A DNA stretch of 64,000 bases from Parvularcula sp. IMCC14364. Lineage in GTDB: Bacteria; Pseudomonadota; Alphaproteobacteria; Caulobacterales; Parvularculaceae. Each line of letters starts with the position of its first letter. Within the stretch, counting starts at the first letter, position 1. The position numbers and the translations under genes are program-made. Where the stretch lies: positions 1,364,001-1,428,000 of the forward strand of contig NZ_CP132334.1 of NCBI RefSeq assembly GCF_030758415.1. Direction: 5' to 3'. The notes below the pieces were generated by a model. It saw only the letters and a program-made list of their open reading frames with translations, was not told where the DNA came from and searched no databases. Shown here piece after piece: positions 51,752 through 61,235 of this stretch.

Positions 51752-52725
51752 CTTCCGAGACGAGACATCTTGCCATGCTGGAGACGGCGTTTGGACCGGT
51801 CATTCTGGCAGCAATCCGAGCCGCTGATACGGTTGAGATCACAGTGAATCCCGACGGAAAGCTCTGGGTTGAGAAAGAGGGTGGCTACCGTGAGGTGGTC
51901 GCAGACCTTGCACGCGCCCATTGCGACCGCATCATCAGATTGGTAGCAAGTCACGTAGGAAGCGAATGCGCGGCACACGCACCCATTGTCAGCGCTGAGT
52001 TACCGGGCGGTGGTGAACGGTTTGAAGGCTTGCTACCGCCAACAGTGTCCGCTCCCTGTTTTTCAATCCGAAAACCTGCATCTCGCGTTTTTGCCCTCAA
52101 TGAATATGTGGAGGCAGGAACGATTAGTCCGATGCAGGAGTTAATCCTGAGCCATGCAATCGAATCCCGGGAAAATATCGTCATTGCCGGGGGCACCGGG
52201 TCTGGCAAAACAACCTTCGCAAATGCCTTGCTGCAGGAAATCTCCAAAAAGTCTGACCGGCTGGTGTTGATCGAAGATACGCGGGAACTGCAATGCGCCG
52301 CGGAAGATCATGCTGCGCTACGGACAATACCGAGCATTGTCAGTATGCGCGATCTTGTCCGGTCCGCACTGCGTCTCCGTCCCGACCGGATTATCATTGG
52401 TGAGGTGAGGGGGGCAGAAGCATTGGACTTGTTGAAAGCCTGGAATACAGGGCATCCAGGCGGCGTTACCACCCTTCATGCCAATTCGGCGGATGCCGCT
52501 TTGGTGCGCCTTGAACAATTATGCGGAGAGGCGGTGAGTAGCGTGCCGCGGTCCCTGATCGTTGAAGCTGTTGACCTGATTGTCTTCCTGAAAAGGACAC
52601 CGGACGGTCGCAAAGTCACAGAACTAAAGCGCGTCACCGGGCTCACCTCCCTCGAAACCTTCATGACAGAAGATGTAACCGCGCCAGCTCTTACCCTTGT
52701 TGAACCGCAGGAGATAAACCCATGA
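51748..52725 (+). CDS. trbB: TrbB, VirB11-type secretion ATPase
   Basis: This 325-residue hexameric ATPase has Walker A IVIAGGTGSGKTTFANALLQ near 145-160, then RLVLIEDTRELQCAAEDHAA, the Walker B region DRIIIGEVRGAEALDLLKAW, and the His box TGHPGGVTTLHANSADAALV. It energises pilus and channel assembly from the cytoplasm. It overlaps both neighbours by four bases, giving a tightly coupled operon. Confidence 0.93.
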   Translation: MTSETRHLAMLETAFGPVILAAIRAADTVEITVNPDGKLWVEKEGGYREVVADLARAHCDRIIRLVASHVGSECAAHAPIVSAELPGGGERFEGLLPPTVSAPCFSIRKPASRVFALNEYVEAGTISPMQELILSHAIESRENIVIAGGTGSGKTTFANALLQEISKKSDRLVLIEDTRELQCAAEDHAALRTIPSIVSMRDLVRSALRLRPDRIIIGEVRGAEALDLLKAWNTGHPGGVTTLHANSADAALVRLEQLCGEAVSSVPRSLIVEAVDLIVFLKRTPDGRKVTELKRVTGLTSLETFMTEDVTAPALTLVEPQEINP

Positions 52726-53024
52726 TCCGCATAGCTACAATTAGCATCATCCTTCTCACATTACTAATCGCTCCTGCCCATGCATCAGGGTCAGGCATGC
52801 CATGGGAAGGACCGTTGCAGTCGATACTCGATTCGATCGAGGGACCGGTTGCCCGCGTTATCGCTGTTATCATAATTGTGATCACAGGCCTCACCATGGC
52901 CTTTGGCGATATGTCGGGTGGGGCGCGGCGCATGATCCAAATTGTCTTTGGCCTCTCGATTGCCTTTGCCGCGACCAGTTTCTTTCTCACATTTTTCTCG
53001 TTTGGTGGAGGAGCGTTGATCTGA
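52722..53024 (+). CDS. trbC: TrbC, VirB2-type pilin
   Basis: This 100-residue prepilin has an N-terminal signal (IATISIILLTLLIAPAHASG) and two membrane segments (VARVIAVIIIVITGLTMAFG and MIQIVFGLSIAFAATSFFLT) typical of TrbC/VirB2. After cleavage it would be processed further by the TraF peptidase encoded upstream. Its stop shares a base with the trbD start. Confidence 0.9.
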   Translation: MIRIATISIILLTLLIAPAHASGSGMPWEGPLQSILDSIEGPVARVIAVIIIVITGLTMAFGDMSGGARRMIQIVFGLSIAFAATSFFLTFFSFGGGALI

Positions 53025-53284
53025 TGGACCTGCCAGAAGGATATATCGTACCAGTTTATCGCTCGTTGTCAGAGCCGGTATTGATTGCCGGTGCACCACG
53101 AGCAGTGACCATCCTTAATGGGACCCTTGCTGCCAGTTTGGGTCTCGGCCTGCAACTGTGGCTGCTGGGCCTCATTTACTGGTTTGCAAGCCAAGGCATC
53201 GCTGTCTGGATGACCAAACGCGATCCGCAGTTTTTCGAGACAGCCACACGGCATATTAAACATAAGGGGTTTCTCTCATGTTGA
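53024..53284 (+). CDS. trbD: TrbD, VirB3-like protein
   Basis: This 86-residue inner-membrane protein reads VPVYRSLSEPVLIAGAPRAV, the VirB3 signature. A hydrophobic segment (LGLGLQLWLLGLIYWFASQG) follows, and FAVW-like residues and a basic end with DPQFFETATRHIK complete it. The ATG at 53024 overlaps the trbC stop, and its stop overlaps the trbE start by seven bases. A longer open frame beginning at 52802 is an artefact of reading through trbC. Confidence 0.88.
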   Translation: MDLPEGYIVPVYRSLSEPVLIAGAPRAVTILNGTLAASLGLGLQLWLLGLIYWFASQGIAVWMTKRDPQFFETATRHIKHKGFLSC

Positions 53285-55713
53285 GTCTTGCCGAGTATCA
53301 ACAGCGTCCGAAATTCCTGTCCGACTATCTGCCTTGGGGTTTCCTGGTTGCGCCCGGCATTGTCCTCAATAAGGATGGAAGTTTTCAGCGAACGATCGCA
53401 TACCGGGGACCAGATCTTGCAAGTGCAACGCCTGATGAACTCGTTGCCGTCACGGCACGGATCAATAATGTCTTACGGCGTTTCGGTTCAGGCTGGTCGC
53501 TTTACTTCGAGGCAGCCCGTATTCCCAGCCAACGCTATCCCAAGTCTCAATTCGATCATCGGCTAGCATGGCTCATCGATGAAGAGCGAAAGAATGATTT
53601 CGAGGGAAATGACCGTTTTTTTGAAAGCCAGTTTTTCCTGACGTTTCAGTATCTGCCTCCGGAGGACAAAACCAGCAGATTTGATAGCATGATGTTTGAT
53701 CGGTCGGCGGATTCTAAGTCCAGCGGGTGGCGCGAAGTTTTACAAAAATTCGAGCAAGAAGTCGGACAGGCGGTTGATCTTTTAGCGACCACATTACCTG
53801 CGATCAGCCTATTTGATGATCGTGAGACACTTTCATACCTGCACAACTGCATATCCTCCAAACGACAGAGGGTGAAGGTTCCGGACTGTCCCGCCCATCT
53901 CGATTGCCTGTTGGCAGACGAGCATCTGATATGCGGTCTGGAGCCGAAGTTGGGCGATACTCATATGCGGATATTGAGTGTTCTGGGACTACCGGGCGCA
54001 AGTGAACCAGGCCTGCTCGATCAATTAAACACATTGGCGTTTCCCTGTCGCTGGATGACACGGTTTATTGCACTTGATAAACGCGATGCGCAGGTGGCGC
54101 TTGAAAAAGCCCGTCGTCACTGGTTCGCCAAACGCAAATCAGTCATGTCATTGCTGCGTGAAGCCGTTTTTCAGGAACCCACTCAACTTCTCGATATCGA
54201 TGCTGAAAACAAGGCCGCCGATGCAGATATGGCACTACAGGACCTTGGGGCAGATGCTGTCGCGTTCGGATATTTATCAACAACCATCGTGGTCAGCCAC
54301 ACCGATCCATCGGTTGCGGAGAAACGAGTTCAGAAAGTAGCTGAAATCCTAAATGGCCGGGGGTTTGTGACGATCCAAGAGACGGTAAATGCCGTCGATG
54401 CCTGGCTCGGATCACTCCCGGGACAGCCTTATGCGAATGTGCGCCAGCCACTAATTCATACGCTAAATCTTGCACATTTTTCACCACTGTCGGCGGTGTG
54501 GGCAGGCCCCGGCGAAAACAGCCATCTTGATGGCCCGCCTTTGCTCCACGCCGCGACGGAAGGGGCGACGCCGTTCCGGCTGGTGACACATCAGGGCGAT
54601 GTTGGACATACGATGGTGGTTGGTCCCACTGGTGCAGGAAAATCAGTTCTCTTAAGCCTGATGGCCGCTCAGTTTCTGCGATATAAAAAGGCGCAAGTTA
54701 TATATTTTGATAAAGGTGCATCGGCCAGAGCGATGATCCTGGGGCTTGGAGGGACGTGGCTTGATTTTGCTGAAAAAGAACAAATCGCTCTGCAACCATT
54801 TAAGTATATTGATCAGCATGACAACATAAGCTGGGCCCAGGAATGGCTGATCTCGATCCTTACAGCCGAGGGCATTGAACTCTCTCCGGATCAAAAAGAG
54901 CGTCTCTGGACGGCGCTCCAGAGCCTCGCTGAGGCACCTGAAAATGAGCGTACGATTACCGGACTGTCTCTGCTGGTGCAGGATCACGAGATCAAGGCGG
55001 CCCTGCAACCCTTCACCATTGCCGGGGCCTTTGGCGCGGTCATCGACAGTGATCAGGAAAATCTGTCTCTGTCGCGTGTTACCGGATTTGAAATGGACCA
55101 GCTCATGGAGACGAAACGCCTCGTGAAGCCGGTTCTTGATCTTCTGTTCCACCGCCTTGAACAGGACTTTGATGGATCGCCCGCATTACTGATCCTTGAT
55201 GAGGCCTGGCTCTTTCTTGATCACCCTGAATTCTCAGCAAAAATACGCGAATGGCTGAAAACCCTCCGTAAAATGAATGTTTCGGTCATCTTTGCCACGC
55301 AATCTCTGGCAGATATAGCCACCAGTGGCATTGCACCAGCCTTAATTGAATCTTGTCCGTCACGGATCTTTCTGCCCAACCCGGCTGCACTCGAAGAGAT
55401 CTCCCGCGAAACTTATGAACGCTTCGGTCTCAATCGCCGTCAAATCGAGATCATCGCCAGTGCCACGCCGAAGCGCGACTATTATTTTCAGTCGCGGGCT
55501 GGGAATAGGTTGTTTGATCTGGCCCTTGGTGATGTGGCGCTTGCTTTCAGCGGTGCCTCAACAGCATCGGATCAACAAGAGATTGATACAGTGCTTGCGC
55601 GAAACGGCACCGACAATTTTGCCCAAAATTGGCTCGCGCATAAGGGCCTTCCGTGGGCCGCAGACCTCATTGCCGAATCCAGCCCAAAGGAGGAAATTCA
55701 ATGCGTAAGCTGA
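53278..55713 (+). CDS. trbE: TrbE, VirB4-type ATPase
   Basis: This 811-residue protein starts MLSLAEYQQRPKFLSDYLPW and has the CagE/TrbE N-domain. The ATPase domain has Walker A MVVGPTGAGKSVLLSLMAAQ near 445 and Walker B ALLILDEAWLFLDHPEF near 635. VIFATQSLADIATSGIAPAL is the sensor region. The size is normal for the family. It powers channel assembly and substrate movement. It overlaps trbD and trbJ. Confidence 0.93.
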   Translation: MLSLAEYQQRPKFLSDYLPWGFLVAPGIVLNKDGSFQRTIAYRGPDLASATPDELVAVTARINNVLRRFGSGWSLYFEAARIPSQRYPKSQFDHRLAWLIDEERKNDFEGNDRFFESQFFLTFQYLPPEDKTSRFDSMMFDRSADSKSSGWREVLQKFEQEVGQAVDLLATTLPAISLFDDRETLSYLHNCISSKRQRVKVPDCPAHLDCLLADEHLICGLEPKLGDTHMRILSVLGLPGASEPGLLDQLNTLAFPCRWMTRFIALDKRDAQVALEKARRHWFAKRKSVMSLLREAVFQEPTQLLDIDAENKAADADMALQDLGADAVAFGYLSTTIVVSHTDPSVAEKRVQKVAEILNGRGFVTIQETVNAVDAWLGSLPGQPYANVRQPLIHTLNLAHFSPLSAVWAGPGENSHLDGPPLLHAATEGATPFRLVTHQGDVGHTMVVGPTGAGKSVLLSLMAAQFLRYKKAQVIYFDKGASARAMILGLGGTWLDFAEKEQIALQPFKYIDQHDNISWAQEWLISILTAEGIELSPDQKERLWTALQSLAEAPENERTITGLSLLVQDHEIKAALQPFTIAGAFGAVIDSDQENLSLSRVTGFEMDQLMETKRLVKPVLDLLFHRLEQDFDGSPALLILDEAWLFLDHPEFSAKIREWLKTLRKMNVSVIFATQSLADIATSGIAPALIESCPSRIFLPNPAALEEISRETYERFGLNRRQIEIIASATPKRDYYFQSRAGNRLFDLALGDVALAFSGASTASDQQEIDTVLARNGTDNFAQNWLAHKGLPWAADLIAESSPKEEIQCVS

Positions 55714-56411
55714 TGATGATCATATGTCTGGGCTCGCTAATTGGCCAACCCGCTCTGGCGCAGTTTGGTAACGGGATTGTGTTTGACCCGACCAATTACA
55801 GGCAGAACCTGATCACCGCTATCCGTAATGTGGAACAGGTGAACAATCAGATCGCGCAGCTGGAAAATGATGTGCGGATGATCGCCAATCAGGATGAAGA
55901 CCTGGCAAGCCTCGTTTTTTCAGCGGGGAGCGATATCGATCAGAAACTGCAGCAGATTGAAATGTTGATCCGACAGGCAAATTCCATCGCTAAGTCCGTC
56001 GGTGAAATGGAGGTTCTATATCATGATCTATATCCGGACGACTATGAGGCCATCGGTCGTGAAGCAACGATCCAGGCGACACGGGAGCAATGGCGGGTCA
56101 CCAGGGCTGCCTTCTACGATACGCTGATCATACAGGCGCAAGTAGCGCAGTCCGTGAATGCCGACCGCGCTGTTTTGGACCGGTTGATTGCTGAAAGTCA
56201 GGCAGCCCAAGGCAATCTACAAGTGACCCAGGCCGGAAATCAGCTGGTCGCCCTGCAAACCCAGCAGATGATGCAACACCAACTTTTGATGGCAAGCCAA
56301 TATCGCGCTGAAGCATTGGAGCGTGCCCGCACGGTTGAAGCTGAAGAAATCGCCCGGGCGCGGTTTTCGCGTTTTGTCGGTGACGGCGTCGCTTATGCCG
56401 GAGACAAGTGA
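55701..56411 (+). CDS. trbJ: TrbJ, VirB5-like protein
   Basis: This 236-residue protein is read from the ATG at 55701, after AAAGGAGGA and overlapping the trbE stop. It has a signal peptide (LMMIICLGSLIGQPALAQFG) and then long amphipathic helices (TAIRNVEQVNNQIAQLENDV, LVALQTQQMMQHQLLMASQY). TrbJ acts as a minor pilus or adhesion component in the periplasm. The trbK entry-exclusion gene that often follows is absent; trbL begins at once. Confidence 0.88.
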   Translation: MRKLMMIICLGSLIGQPALAQFGNGIVFDPTNYRQNLITAIRNVEQVNNQIAQLENDVRMIANQDEDLASLVFSAGSDIDQKLQQIEMLIRQANSIAKSVGEMEVLYHDLYPDDYEAIGREATIQATREQWRVTRAAFYDTLIIQAQVAQSVNADRAVLDRLIAESQAAQGNLQVTQAGNQLVALQTQQMMQHQLLMASQYRAEALERARTVEAEEIARARFSRFVGDGVAYAGDK

Positions 56412-57736
56412 TGGACGATCTCGGTGTCATAGATCAGTTTACGTCTGTTTTCTCAACCTATATCGATTCCGGATTCGGTTTGTTGTCTGCAGATGTGGCG
56501 TTCCTGACGACAGTGCTCATCACCATCGATATTGTCCTTGCGGGATTATTCTGGTCCATGAACGGGGAGGCCAATGTCCTCGGACAGTTCGTGAAGAAAG
56601 TCCTCTATGTGGGGACGTTTGCCTTCATCCTGAACAATTTCCAGTTTCTGGCGACGGTCATTTTCGACTCTTTTGCTGAACTGGGATTGAAAGCGACGGG
56701 CACGACCATTACCGCAGCTGATTTGTTGAAACCTGGCTTTGTTGCCAATACCGGCTTTGAGGCAGCAACACCTCTGCTTGATGAAGCAAATGCCCTGGCG
56801 GGCTTCCCGGATATTTTTGCCAATGCGGTGACGATCTTTATCATCATGCTCGCGTGGTTGATCGTCCTGCTCGCGTTCTTCATTCTGGCGATCCAGCTCT
56901 TTGTGACCATCATCGAGTTCAAACTGACCACGCTGGCAGGCTTCGTGCTCGTGCCGTTTGCTCTGTGGAACAAGACAGCGTTCCTGGCAGAAAAGGTTCT
57001 TGGCAATGTGATTGCCTCCGGCATTAAGTTGATGGTCCTGGCCTTGATAGTCGGCATTGGCTCGACGATTTTTTCATCTGTCACTTCTGCATTTACACCC
57101 GGGGCCGTCACTCTGCAGCAGGCAGCCGCAACCATTCTGGCGTCATTGTCCTTGCTGGCTCTTGGCATTTTCGGGCCTGGTATCGCCACTGGTCTTGTGT
57201 CCGGTGCGCCGCAATTAGGCGCTGGGGCGGCAGTAGGAACGGCGCTCGGCGCCGGTGCAGGTGCTGCGGCAGGCGGCGCCCTTGGATTCATGGGCGCGCG
57301 TATGGCAGTCGCAGGTGGTCACAGTGCGATACGGGCAGGGGCCTCTCTCGCGGGCGGTGCTGGCACAGCTTACTCGCTTGGCAGTGCCGGTCAGACCGGA
57401 GCCGCTGCCATGGTGGCGGGAACAAAATCAACGCTAGCGGCAGGGGCTTCCAGCGCGGGTGCAGGCCTCAAAGCCATGGCCGGTCGAGCAATGGGGGAGC
57501 CCGGAGAAGCCTTTCGTAACGGTTCGACTGCCGCTTTTGCTGACACTGGCGGCAAGGTCAACGGACGTCCCCAGTCAATCAATAGCTCAAACACCACTGC
57601 GCCGAATTGGGCAAGCTCCCTGCGGCGTGAGCAATCCATGCGCGATGCCAGTCTTGCCACGACGCAAACTGTCGCCATGGGCGATCGACCCGGTGGCGGT
57701 GAAGGACCACGGCTTGGTCAGGAAGAAAGGATCTAA
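56411..57736 (+). CDS. trbL: TrbL, VirB6-like membrane protein
   Basis: This protein of about 441 residues has six or more membrane segments (FLTTVLITIDIVLAGLFWSM to LASLSLLALGIFGPGIATGL). A long Ala/Gly-rich tail (GAAVGTALGAGAGAAAGGAL) ends in a polar segment. It forms the inner-membrane core of the channel. The tail makes many open shadows on other frames. The ATG at 56411 overlaps the trbJ stop by one base. Confidence 0.9.
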   Translation: MDDLGVIDQFTSVFSTYIDSGFGLLSADVAFLTTVLITIDIVLAGLFWSMNGEANVLGQFVKKVLYVGTFAFILNNFQFLATVIFDSFAELGLKATGTTITAADLLKPGFVANTGFEAATPLLDEANALAGFPDIFANAVTIFIIMLAWLIVLLAFFILAIQLFVTIIEFKLTTLAGFVLVPFALWNKTAFLAEKVLGNVIASGIKLMVLALIVGIGSTIFSSVTSAFTPGAVTLQQAAATILASLSLLALGIFGPGIATGLVSGAPQLGAGAAVGTALGAGAGAAAGGALGFMGARMAVAGGHSAIRAGASLAGGAGTAYSLGSAGQTGAAAMVAGTKSTLAAGASSAGAGLKAMAGRAMGEPGEAFRNGSTAAFADTGGKVNGRPQSINSSNTTAPNWASSLRREQSMRDASLATTQTVAMGDRPGGGEGPRLGQEERI

Positions 57737-57739
57737 TCC

Positions 57740-58438
57740 ATGAAATTCAAACGTCCCCAAAACCACTATGGCGAAAGTGCTGTTCCGGAAACACCCTATC
57801 AGAAAGCAGGACAAGTCTGGGATGAGCGTCTTGGCTCCGCGCGCGTTCAGGCGCGAAACTGGCGTCTCGCGGCCTTTGGCTTGCTTTTGCTGGCAGGCGG
57901 GCTTGCAATAGCAGTGGTCTGGCAAGGCAGCCGCTCCATCGTGACACCATATGTTGTTGAGGTCAGTGAACACGGGACAGCCCGTGCAATCGGACCGGCC
58001 ATGGACGCCTATAGTCCGACGGATGCCCAGATCGCCTGGCACCTTGCTGAATTTATCAAACTTGTACGCGCCGTGTCGATCGATCCGGTGGTGGTGCGGG
58101 AGAACTGGCTTCAGGCCTATGACTACACCACGGATAGAGGTGCTGCGACGCTCAACGAATATGCCAGAGAGAACGATCCGTTTGCTGAAGTGGGTGAGCG
58201 CAGTGTCAGCGTCGAAATCATCAGTGTCGTACGCTCAAGCGGTGACACTTTCGATATTCGCTGGCAGGAAACAAGTTTCCGTCAAGGCCGGATCGAGAAA
58301 ACCGAGCGATATACGGCAAGCCTCACAACCGTCCTCACGCCGCCACGCAATGTCGACACGCTGCGGCGTAATCCCTTGGGTATTTATGTGCACGGCCTCG
58401 ACTGGTCCAAAGACTTCGAGCCGGGAGGGGCATCATGA
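57740..58438 (+). CDS. trbF: TrbF, VirB8-like protein
   Basis: This 232-residue protein has a short cytoplasmic start (NHYGESAVPETPYQKAGQVW) and one membrane segment (LAAFGLLLLAGGLAIAVVWQ). A periplasmic VirB8 domain with IRWQETSFRQGRIEKTERYT follows. It links the inner-membrane complex to TrbG and TrbI. It lies three bases after trbL and overlaps trbG by four bases. Confidence 0.9.
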   Translation: MKFKRPQNHYGESAVPETPYQKAGQVWDERLGSARVQARNWRLAAFGLLLLAGGLAIAVVWQGSRSIVTPYVVEVSEHGTARAIGPAMDAYSPTDAQIAWHLAEFIKLVRAVSIDPVVVRENWLQAYDYTTDRGAATLNEYARENDPFAEVGERSVSVEIISVVRSSGDTFDIRWQETSFRQGRIEKTERYTASLTTVLTPPRNVDTLRRNPLGIYVHGLDWSKDFEPGGAS

Positions 58439-59355
58439 GAAACTCGATTCCAATCTTGCTGTTTGCGTTCTTGGCCGCTTGCGAAACAAACAGCGTTACG
58501 ACGGTCGCTGATCAGATGACAAAAGACCCGATTGTCATTGAAATGCCAGGTTACCTGTTGCCTTCGACGACGGTGGTTCAGTCTTACGATCCTCATGAAG
58601 TTCGTCATGAGCGCGATGACCGCGCGCGGCCCTGGGAGCGTATTGAGCGGGCAAATACTGCTGCAAAAATTGAACCGGGATTAGAGAATTATGTGAATGC
58701 GGTACAGGTCTACCCGTTTACACCGGGTGCGCTCTACCAGCTCTATACGGCACCGGGACAAGTGTCGGTTGTCTCCCTCGAGCGCGGCGAGGGTCTTATA
58801 TCCGTGTCTGCAGGCGATACCGTAAACTGGATTGTGGGTGATACGTCCAGTGGCAGTGGCAGTGCAGCACAGGTGCAGATATTAGTGAAACCGGTGCGCT
58901 CAGGTCTTGCCACCAACCTTGTCATCACGACCTCAAAGCGGACCTATCTCGTCGAAATGAGAAGTTTCCGGGAGACTTATATGGCCGCGCTTTCCTGGGC
59001 GTACCCGGCTGAAGCTGTAATGGTCGCGGAAGTGGATCCAGTTGCCAACACAATGACGCTCGATCCGGCGACGTTGAACTTCGCCTGTCAGATCTCCGGA
59101 CCATCACCACGGTGGCGACCGACTCGTGTCTTTGATGACGGGCGCAAGACCTATGTCGAGTTTCCGGACGATGTGGATACATCCGAGACACCGCCTCTTT
59201 TTTTGATTGGCAGTGCAGATGTCCCGGAACTCGTCAATTATCGCGTACTCGGAAAATACTATGTCGTGGACCGTCTGTTTGATCATGCACAGCTACGGCT
59301 CGGAACCGAGTATCAGACAATTGTAGCGATTGACCGTGTCGAGGAGGGCGCATGA
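58435..59355 (+). CDS. trbG: TrbG, VirB9-like lipoprotein
   Basis: This 306-residue protein has a signal with lipobox (PILLFAFLAACETN, Cys near 16). The VirB9 beta domain follows: ALYQLYTAPGQVSVVSLERG, then LVITTSKRTYLVEMRSF and WRPTRVFDDGRKTYVEFPDD. The end has VDRLFDHAQLRLGTEYQTIV. It builds the outer-membrane ring with TrbI. It is coupled to both neighbours by overlaps of four bases. Confidence 0.91.
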   Translation: MRNSIPILLFAFLAACETNSVTTVADQMTKDPIVIEMPGYLLPSTTVVQSYDPHEVRHERDDRARPWERIERANTAAKIEPGLENYVNAVQVYPFTPGALYQLYTAPGQVSVVSLERGEGLISVSAGDTVNWIVGDTSSGSGSAAQVQILVKPVRSGLATNLVITTSKRTYLVEMRSFRETYMAALSWAYPAEAVMVAEVDPVANTMTLDPATLNFACQISGPSPRWRPTRVFDDGRKTYVEFPDDVDTSETPPLFLIGSADVPELVNYRVLGKYYVVDRLFDHAQLRLGTEYQTIVAIDRVEEGA

Positions 59356-60407
59356 CAAACGCTCAATCATTTGTGTTGCGGACGAAGCCGCAACCCGTCA
59401 CCCGGCTTAGCAAACGGGCGATTATCGTTATCACTGGCGTGGTTATGTTGATTGTTGTGCTAGCGCTGATGGTTACCATCAGCCCACCCTCTGCCCGAGA
59501 AACCCCTTCAATAAGGGAACTCTACAATGTGGAGATCAAACCTGTCAGTGACCGGTTGAATAAACTCCCCGCGACGTACCAGGATCACGCGCCACAAGTC
59601 GCCTGGCAATCTGTACCTGAATTGCAGCCGGTGATGCCCCCAACGCCGTCGCAGGTAACCGAAATGTCACCAAAATCTTCACCAATGCTGACGGAGCGGC
59701 GTTACGTGTCGTCACCATCAACAGCAAGCGATGCCCACACTTCTGCGCTGTTCTTTGCGAGATCCAACCGTCAAGGCCCGATGGATGCGGAGCAAATGAT
59801 TGCAGACGCACTGGCTGATGTGAGTACAAAAGGAAAGATAGCTGGCCTAGCTGTCAGGGCCGGTACCTTGATCCCGGCCAGCTTGTTGACCGGCATAAAT
59901 TCTGATCTACCGGGTCCTGCCATCGCGCAAATCACCCAACACATATATGATACTGACACGGGCCAACATTTACTGATCCCCCAAGGCGCTCGCCTGATCG
60001 GTATCTATGACAGCTCAGTCGATTTCGGTCAAAAGCGGGTCTTCATCTCATGGACACGGATCATCAATCCCGACGGGTCGTCGATTGATCTTGATAATCT
60101 AGGCGCTGCCGATCTCTCGGGATATGCGGGTCTGACTGACCGGGTCGATAATCACACTGGCGAATTGGTAGGTGCTGGTATTTTGTCGACATTGCTCGGC
60201 GTTGGAGCAGAGTTAAGCATCGACGATAATGACGATGATGTTGCAAGAGCGTTGCGCGAAGGACTTCAGGGGACGGCCAATAACGCCGGTCAGCGGTTGG
60301 TGCGCCGGCAACTGAATATCAAACCCACACTGACGGTGCGTCCGGGTTGGGCGTTTCAGGTCATCGTGACCGAAGATTTGTCCCTCGCACCTTATGGAGG
60401 TAGCTGA
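59352..60407 (+). CDS. trbI: TrbI, VirB10-like protein
   Basis: This 351-residue protein has a membrane segment (AIIVITGVVMLIVVLALMVT), a Pro-rich periplasmic linker (ELQPVMPPTPSQVTEMSPKS), and the VirB10 beta barrel (AGTLIPASLLTGINSDLPGP, then HLLIPQGARLIGIYDSSVDF). GWAFQVIVTEDLSLAPY closes the protein. It spans the periplasm and gates the channel. Its stop overlaps the next gene by one base. Confidence 0.92.
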   Translation: MTNAQSFVLRTKPQPVTRLSKRAIIVITGVVMLIVVLALMVTISPPSARETPSIRELYNVEIKPVSDRLNKLPATYQDHAPQVAWQSVPELQPVMPPTPSQVTEMSPKSSPMLTERRYVSSPSTASDAHTSALFFARSNRQGPMDAEQMIADALADVSTKGKIAGLAVRAGTLIPASLLTGINSDLPGPAIAQITQHIYDTDTGQHLLIPQGARLIGIYDSSVDFGQKRVFISWTRIINPDGSSIDLDNLGAADLSGYAGLTDRVDNHTGELVGAGILSTLLGVGAELSIDDNDDDVARALREGLQGTANNAGQRLVRRQLNIKPTLTVRPGWAFQVIVTEDLSLAPYGGS

Positions 60408-60652
60408 TGCCCATCAAACTGAAACAACTCCCTGACCGGGAATTGAAACGGCTGACCATCAGTGTCTCGCCTGATGTGTTCTCAGACCTGGAAGATTACG
60501 CTGCGATTTATCAGGAGACATATGGAAAGTCAGAACAAGCGACCGCTCTGATCCCGTCGATTCTGGAAGCATTTCTGGCGAGTGATACCGGGTTCAAGCG
60601 TGCACAAAAAAAACGACAGTCTGAAAATTCAATAACCACAGTAAAGGAGTAA
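60407..60652 (+). CDS. DUF2274 protein
   Basis: This 81-residue protein starts MPIKLKQLPDRELKRLTISV and has LEDYAAIYQETYG and LIPSILEAFLASDTGFKRAQ. It is the DUF2274 family that follows trbI in many alphaproteobacterial elements. It looks like a small ribbon-helix-helix-type protein; the function is unknown. The start overlaps the trbI stop by one base, so it belongs to the operon. Confidence 0.85.
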   Translation: MPIKLKQLPDRELKRLTISVSPDVFSDLEDYAAIYQETYGKSEQATALIPSILEAFLASDTGFKRAQKKRQSENSITTVKE

Positions 60653-60655
60653 GCC

Positions 60656-60964
60656 ATGGCAACCATCGGCACATTCAGTAAAACAGACAATGGATACACA
60701 GGCACGATCCGAACCATGACGATCAATGTCAAGTCGACATTTGTTCCAAACGAGAAAAACGGCAACGACAAGGCGCCAGATTTCAGGATTTATGCGGGCG
60801 GTGCAGAACTAGGTGCTGCGTGGCGGGCGTTTGCAAAGGGTGACAACGATAACCAGTATCTGAGTGTCGAATTGGACGATCCGAGTTTTGACAAGCCAAT
60901 TCGTGCTGCTTTCTTTGAGAAGGCAGAAGAGGGGAAAGGGGTTCTCGTCTGGAGCCGGAATTAA
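60656..60964 (+). CDS. DUF736 protein, second copy
   Basis: This 102-residue member reads MATIGTFSKTDNGYTGTIRT, then KAPDFRIYAGGAELGAAW and DNQYLSVELDDPSFDKPIRA. Compared with the copy at 45.5 kb it keeps the G-tIrT.ti and PDFRIYAG blocks but differs elsewhere, so the duplication is old or the copies have separate origins. It follows DUF2274 directly, with AAGGAG before the ATG. Confidence 0.88.
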   Translation: MATIGTFSKTDNGYTGTIRTMTINVKSTFVPNEKNGNDKAPDFRIYAGGAELGAAWRAFAKGDNDNQYLSVELDDPSFDKPIRAAFFEKAEEGKGVLVWSRN

Positions 60965-61001
60965 TCCACTAATTCTCTGATTTTTGTAAGGAGTAATGAA
61001 A

Positions 61002-61235
61002 ATGAGTGCGGATGATATATTGATCGAGGCAACAGCGGATAAACCGCTTACCAATGAGCAGGCAGCAAACTATCTTGGAATGAAGGCATCAACCCTCAAT
61101 AGATGGCGTTGTTCTGGAGTTGGGCCGCGTTTTTTGAAGGTAGGTCGTCTTATCAAGTACCGGAAGTCTGATCTCGATGCGTACCTGCAGGGCCGTGTGT
61201 TTCAATCGACAGCTGAGTGCGCATCCAAACTCTAG
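61002..61235 (+). CDS. AlpA/excisionase-type HTH protein, second copy
   Basis: This 77-residue protein has the HTH_17 pattern PLTNEQAANYLGMKASTLNR, then WRCSGVGPRFLKVGRLIKYR and KSDLDAYLQGRV. The ATG at 61002 is chosen over the one at 60996 because AAGGAG then stands eight bases upstream. It could be the excisionase for the nearby tyrosine recombinase or a regulator. It ends the rightward transfer operon and overlaps the leftward RES gene by four bases at their 3' ends. Confidence 0.78.
   Translation: MSADDILIEATADKPLTNEQAANYLGMKASTLNRWRCSGVGPRFLKVGRLIKYRKSDLDAYLQGRVFQSTAECASKL

Noticed and set aside
55653-55700. Upstream extension of trbJ
   Set aside because: It lies within trbE; the ATG at 55701 has an excellent ribosome site and starts the signal peptide.
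56605-57291. 228-codon leftward open frame opposite trbL
   Set aside because: It mirrors the Ala/Gly-rich trbL coding sequence, has no ribosome site and no family likeness.
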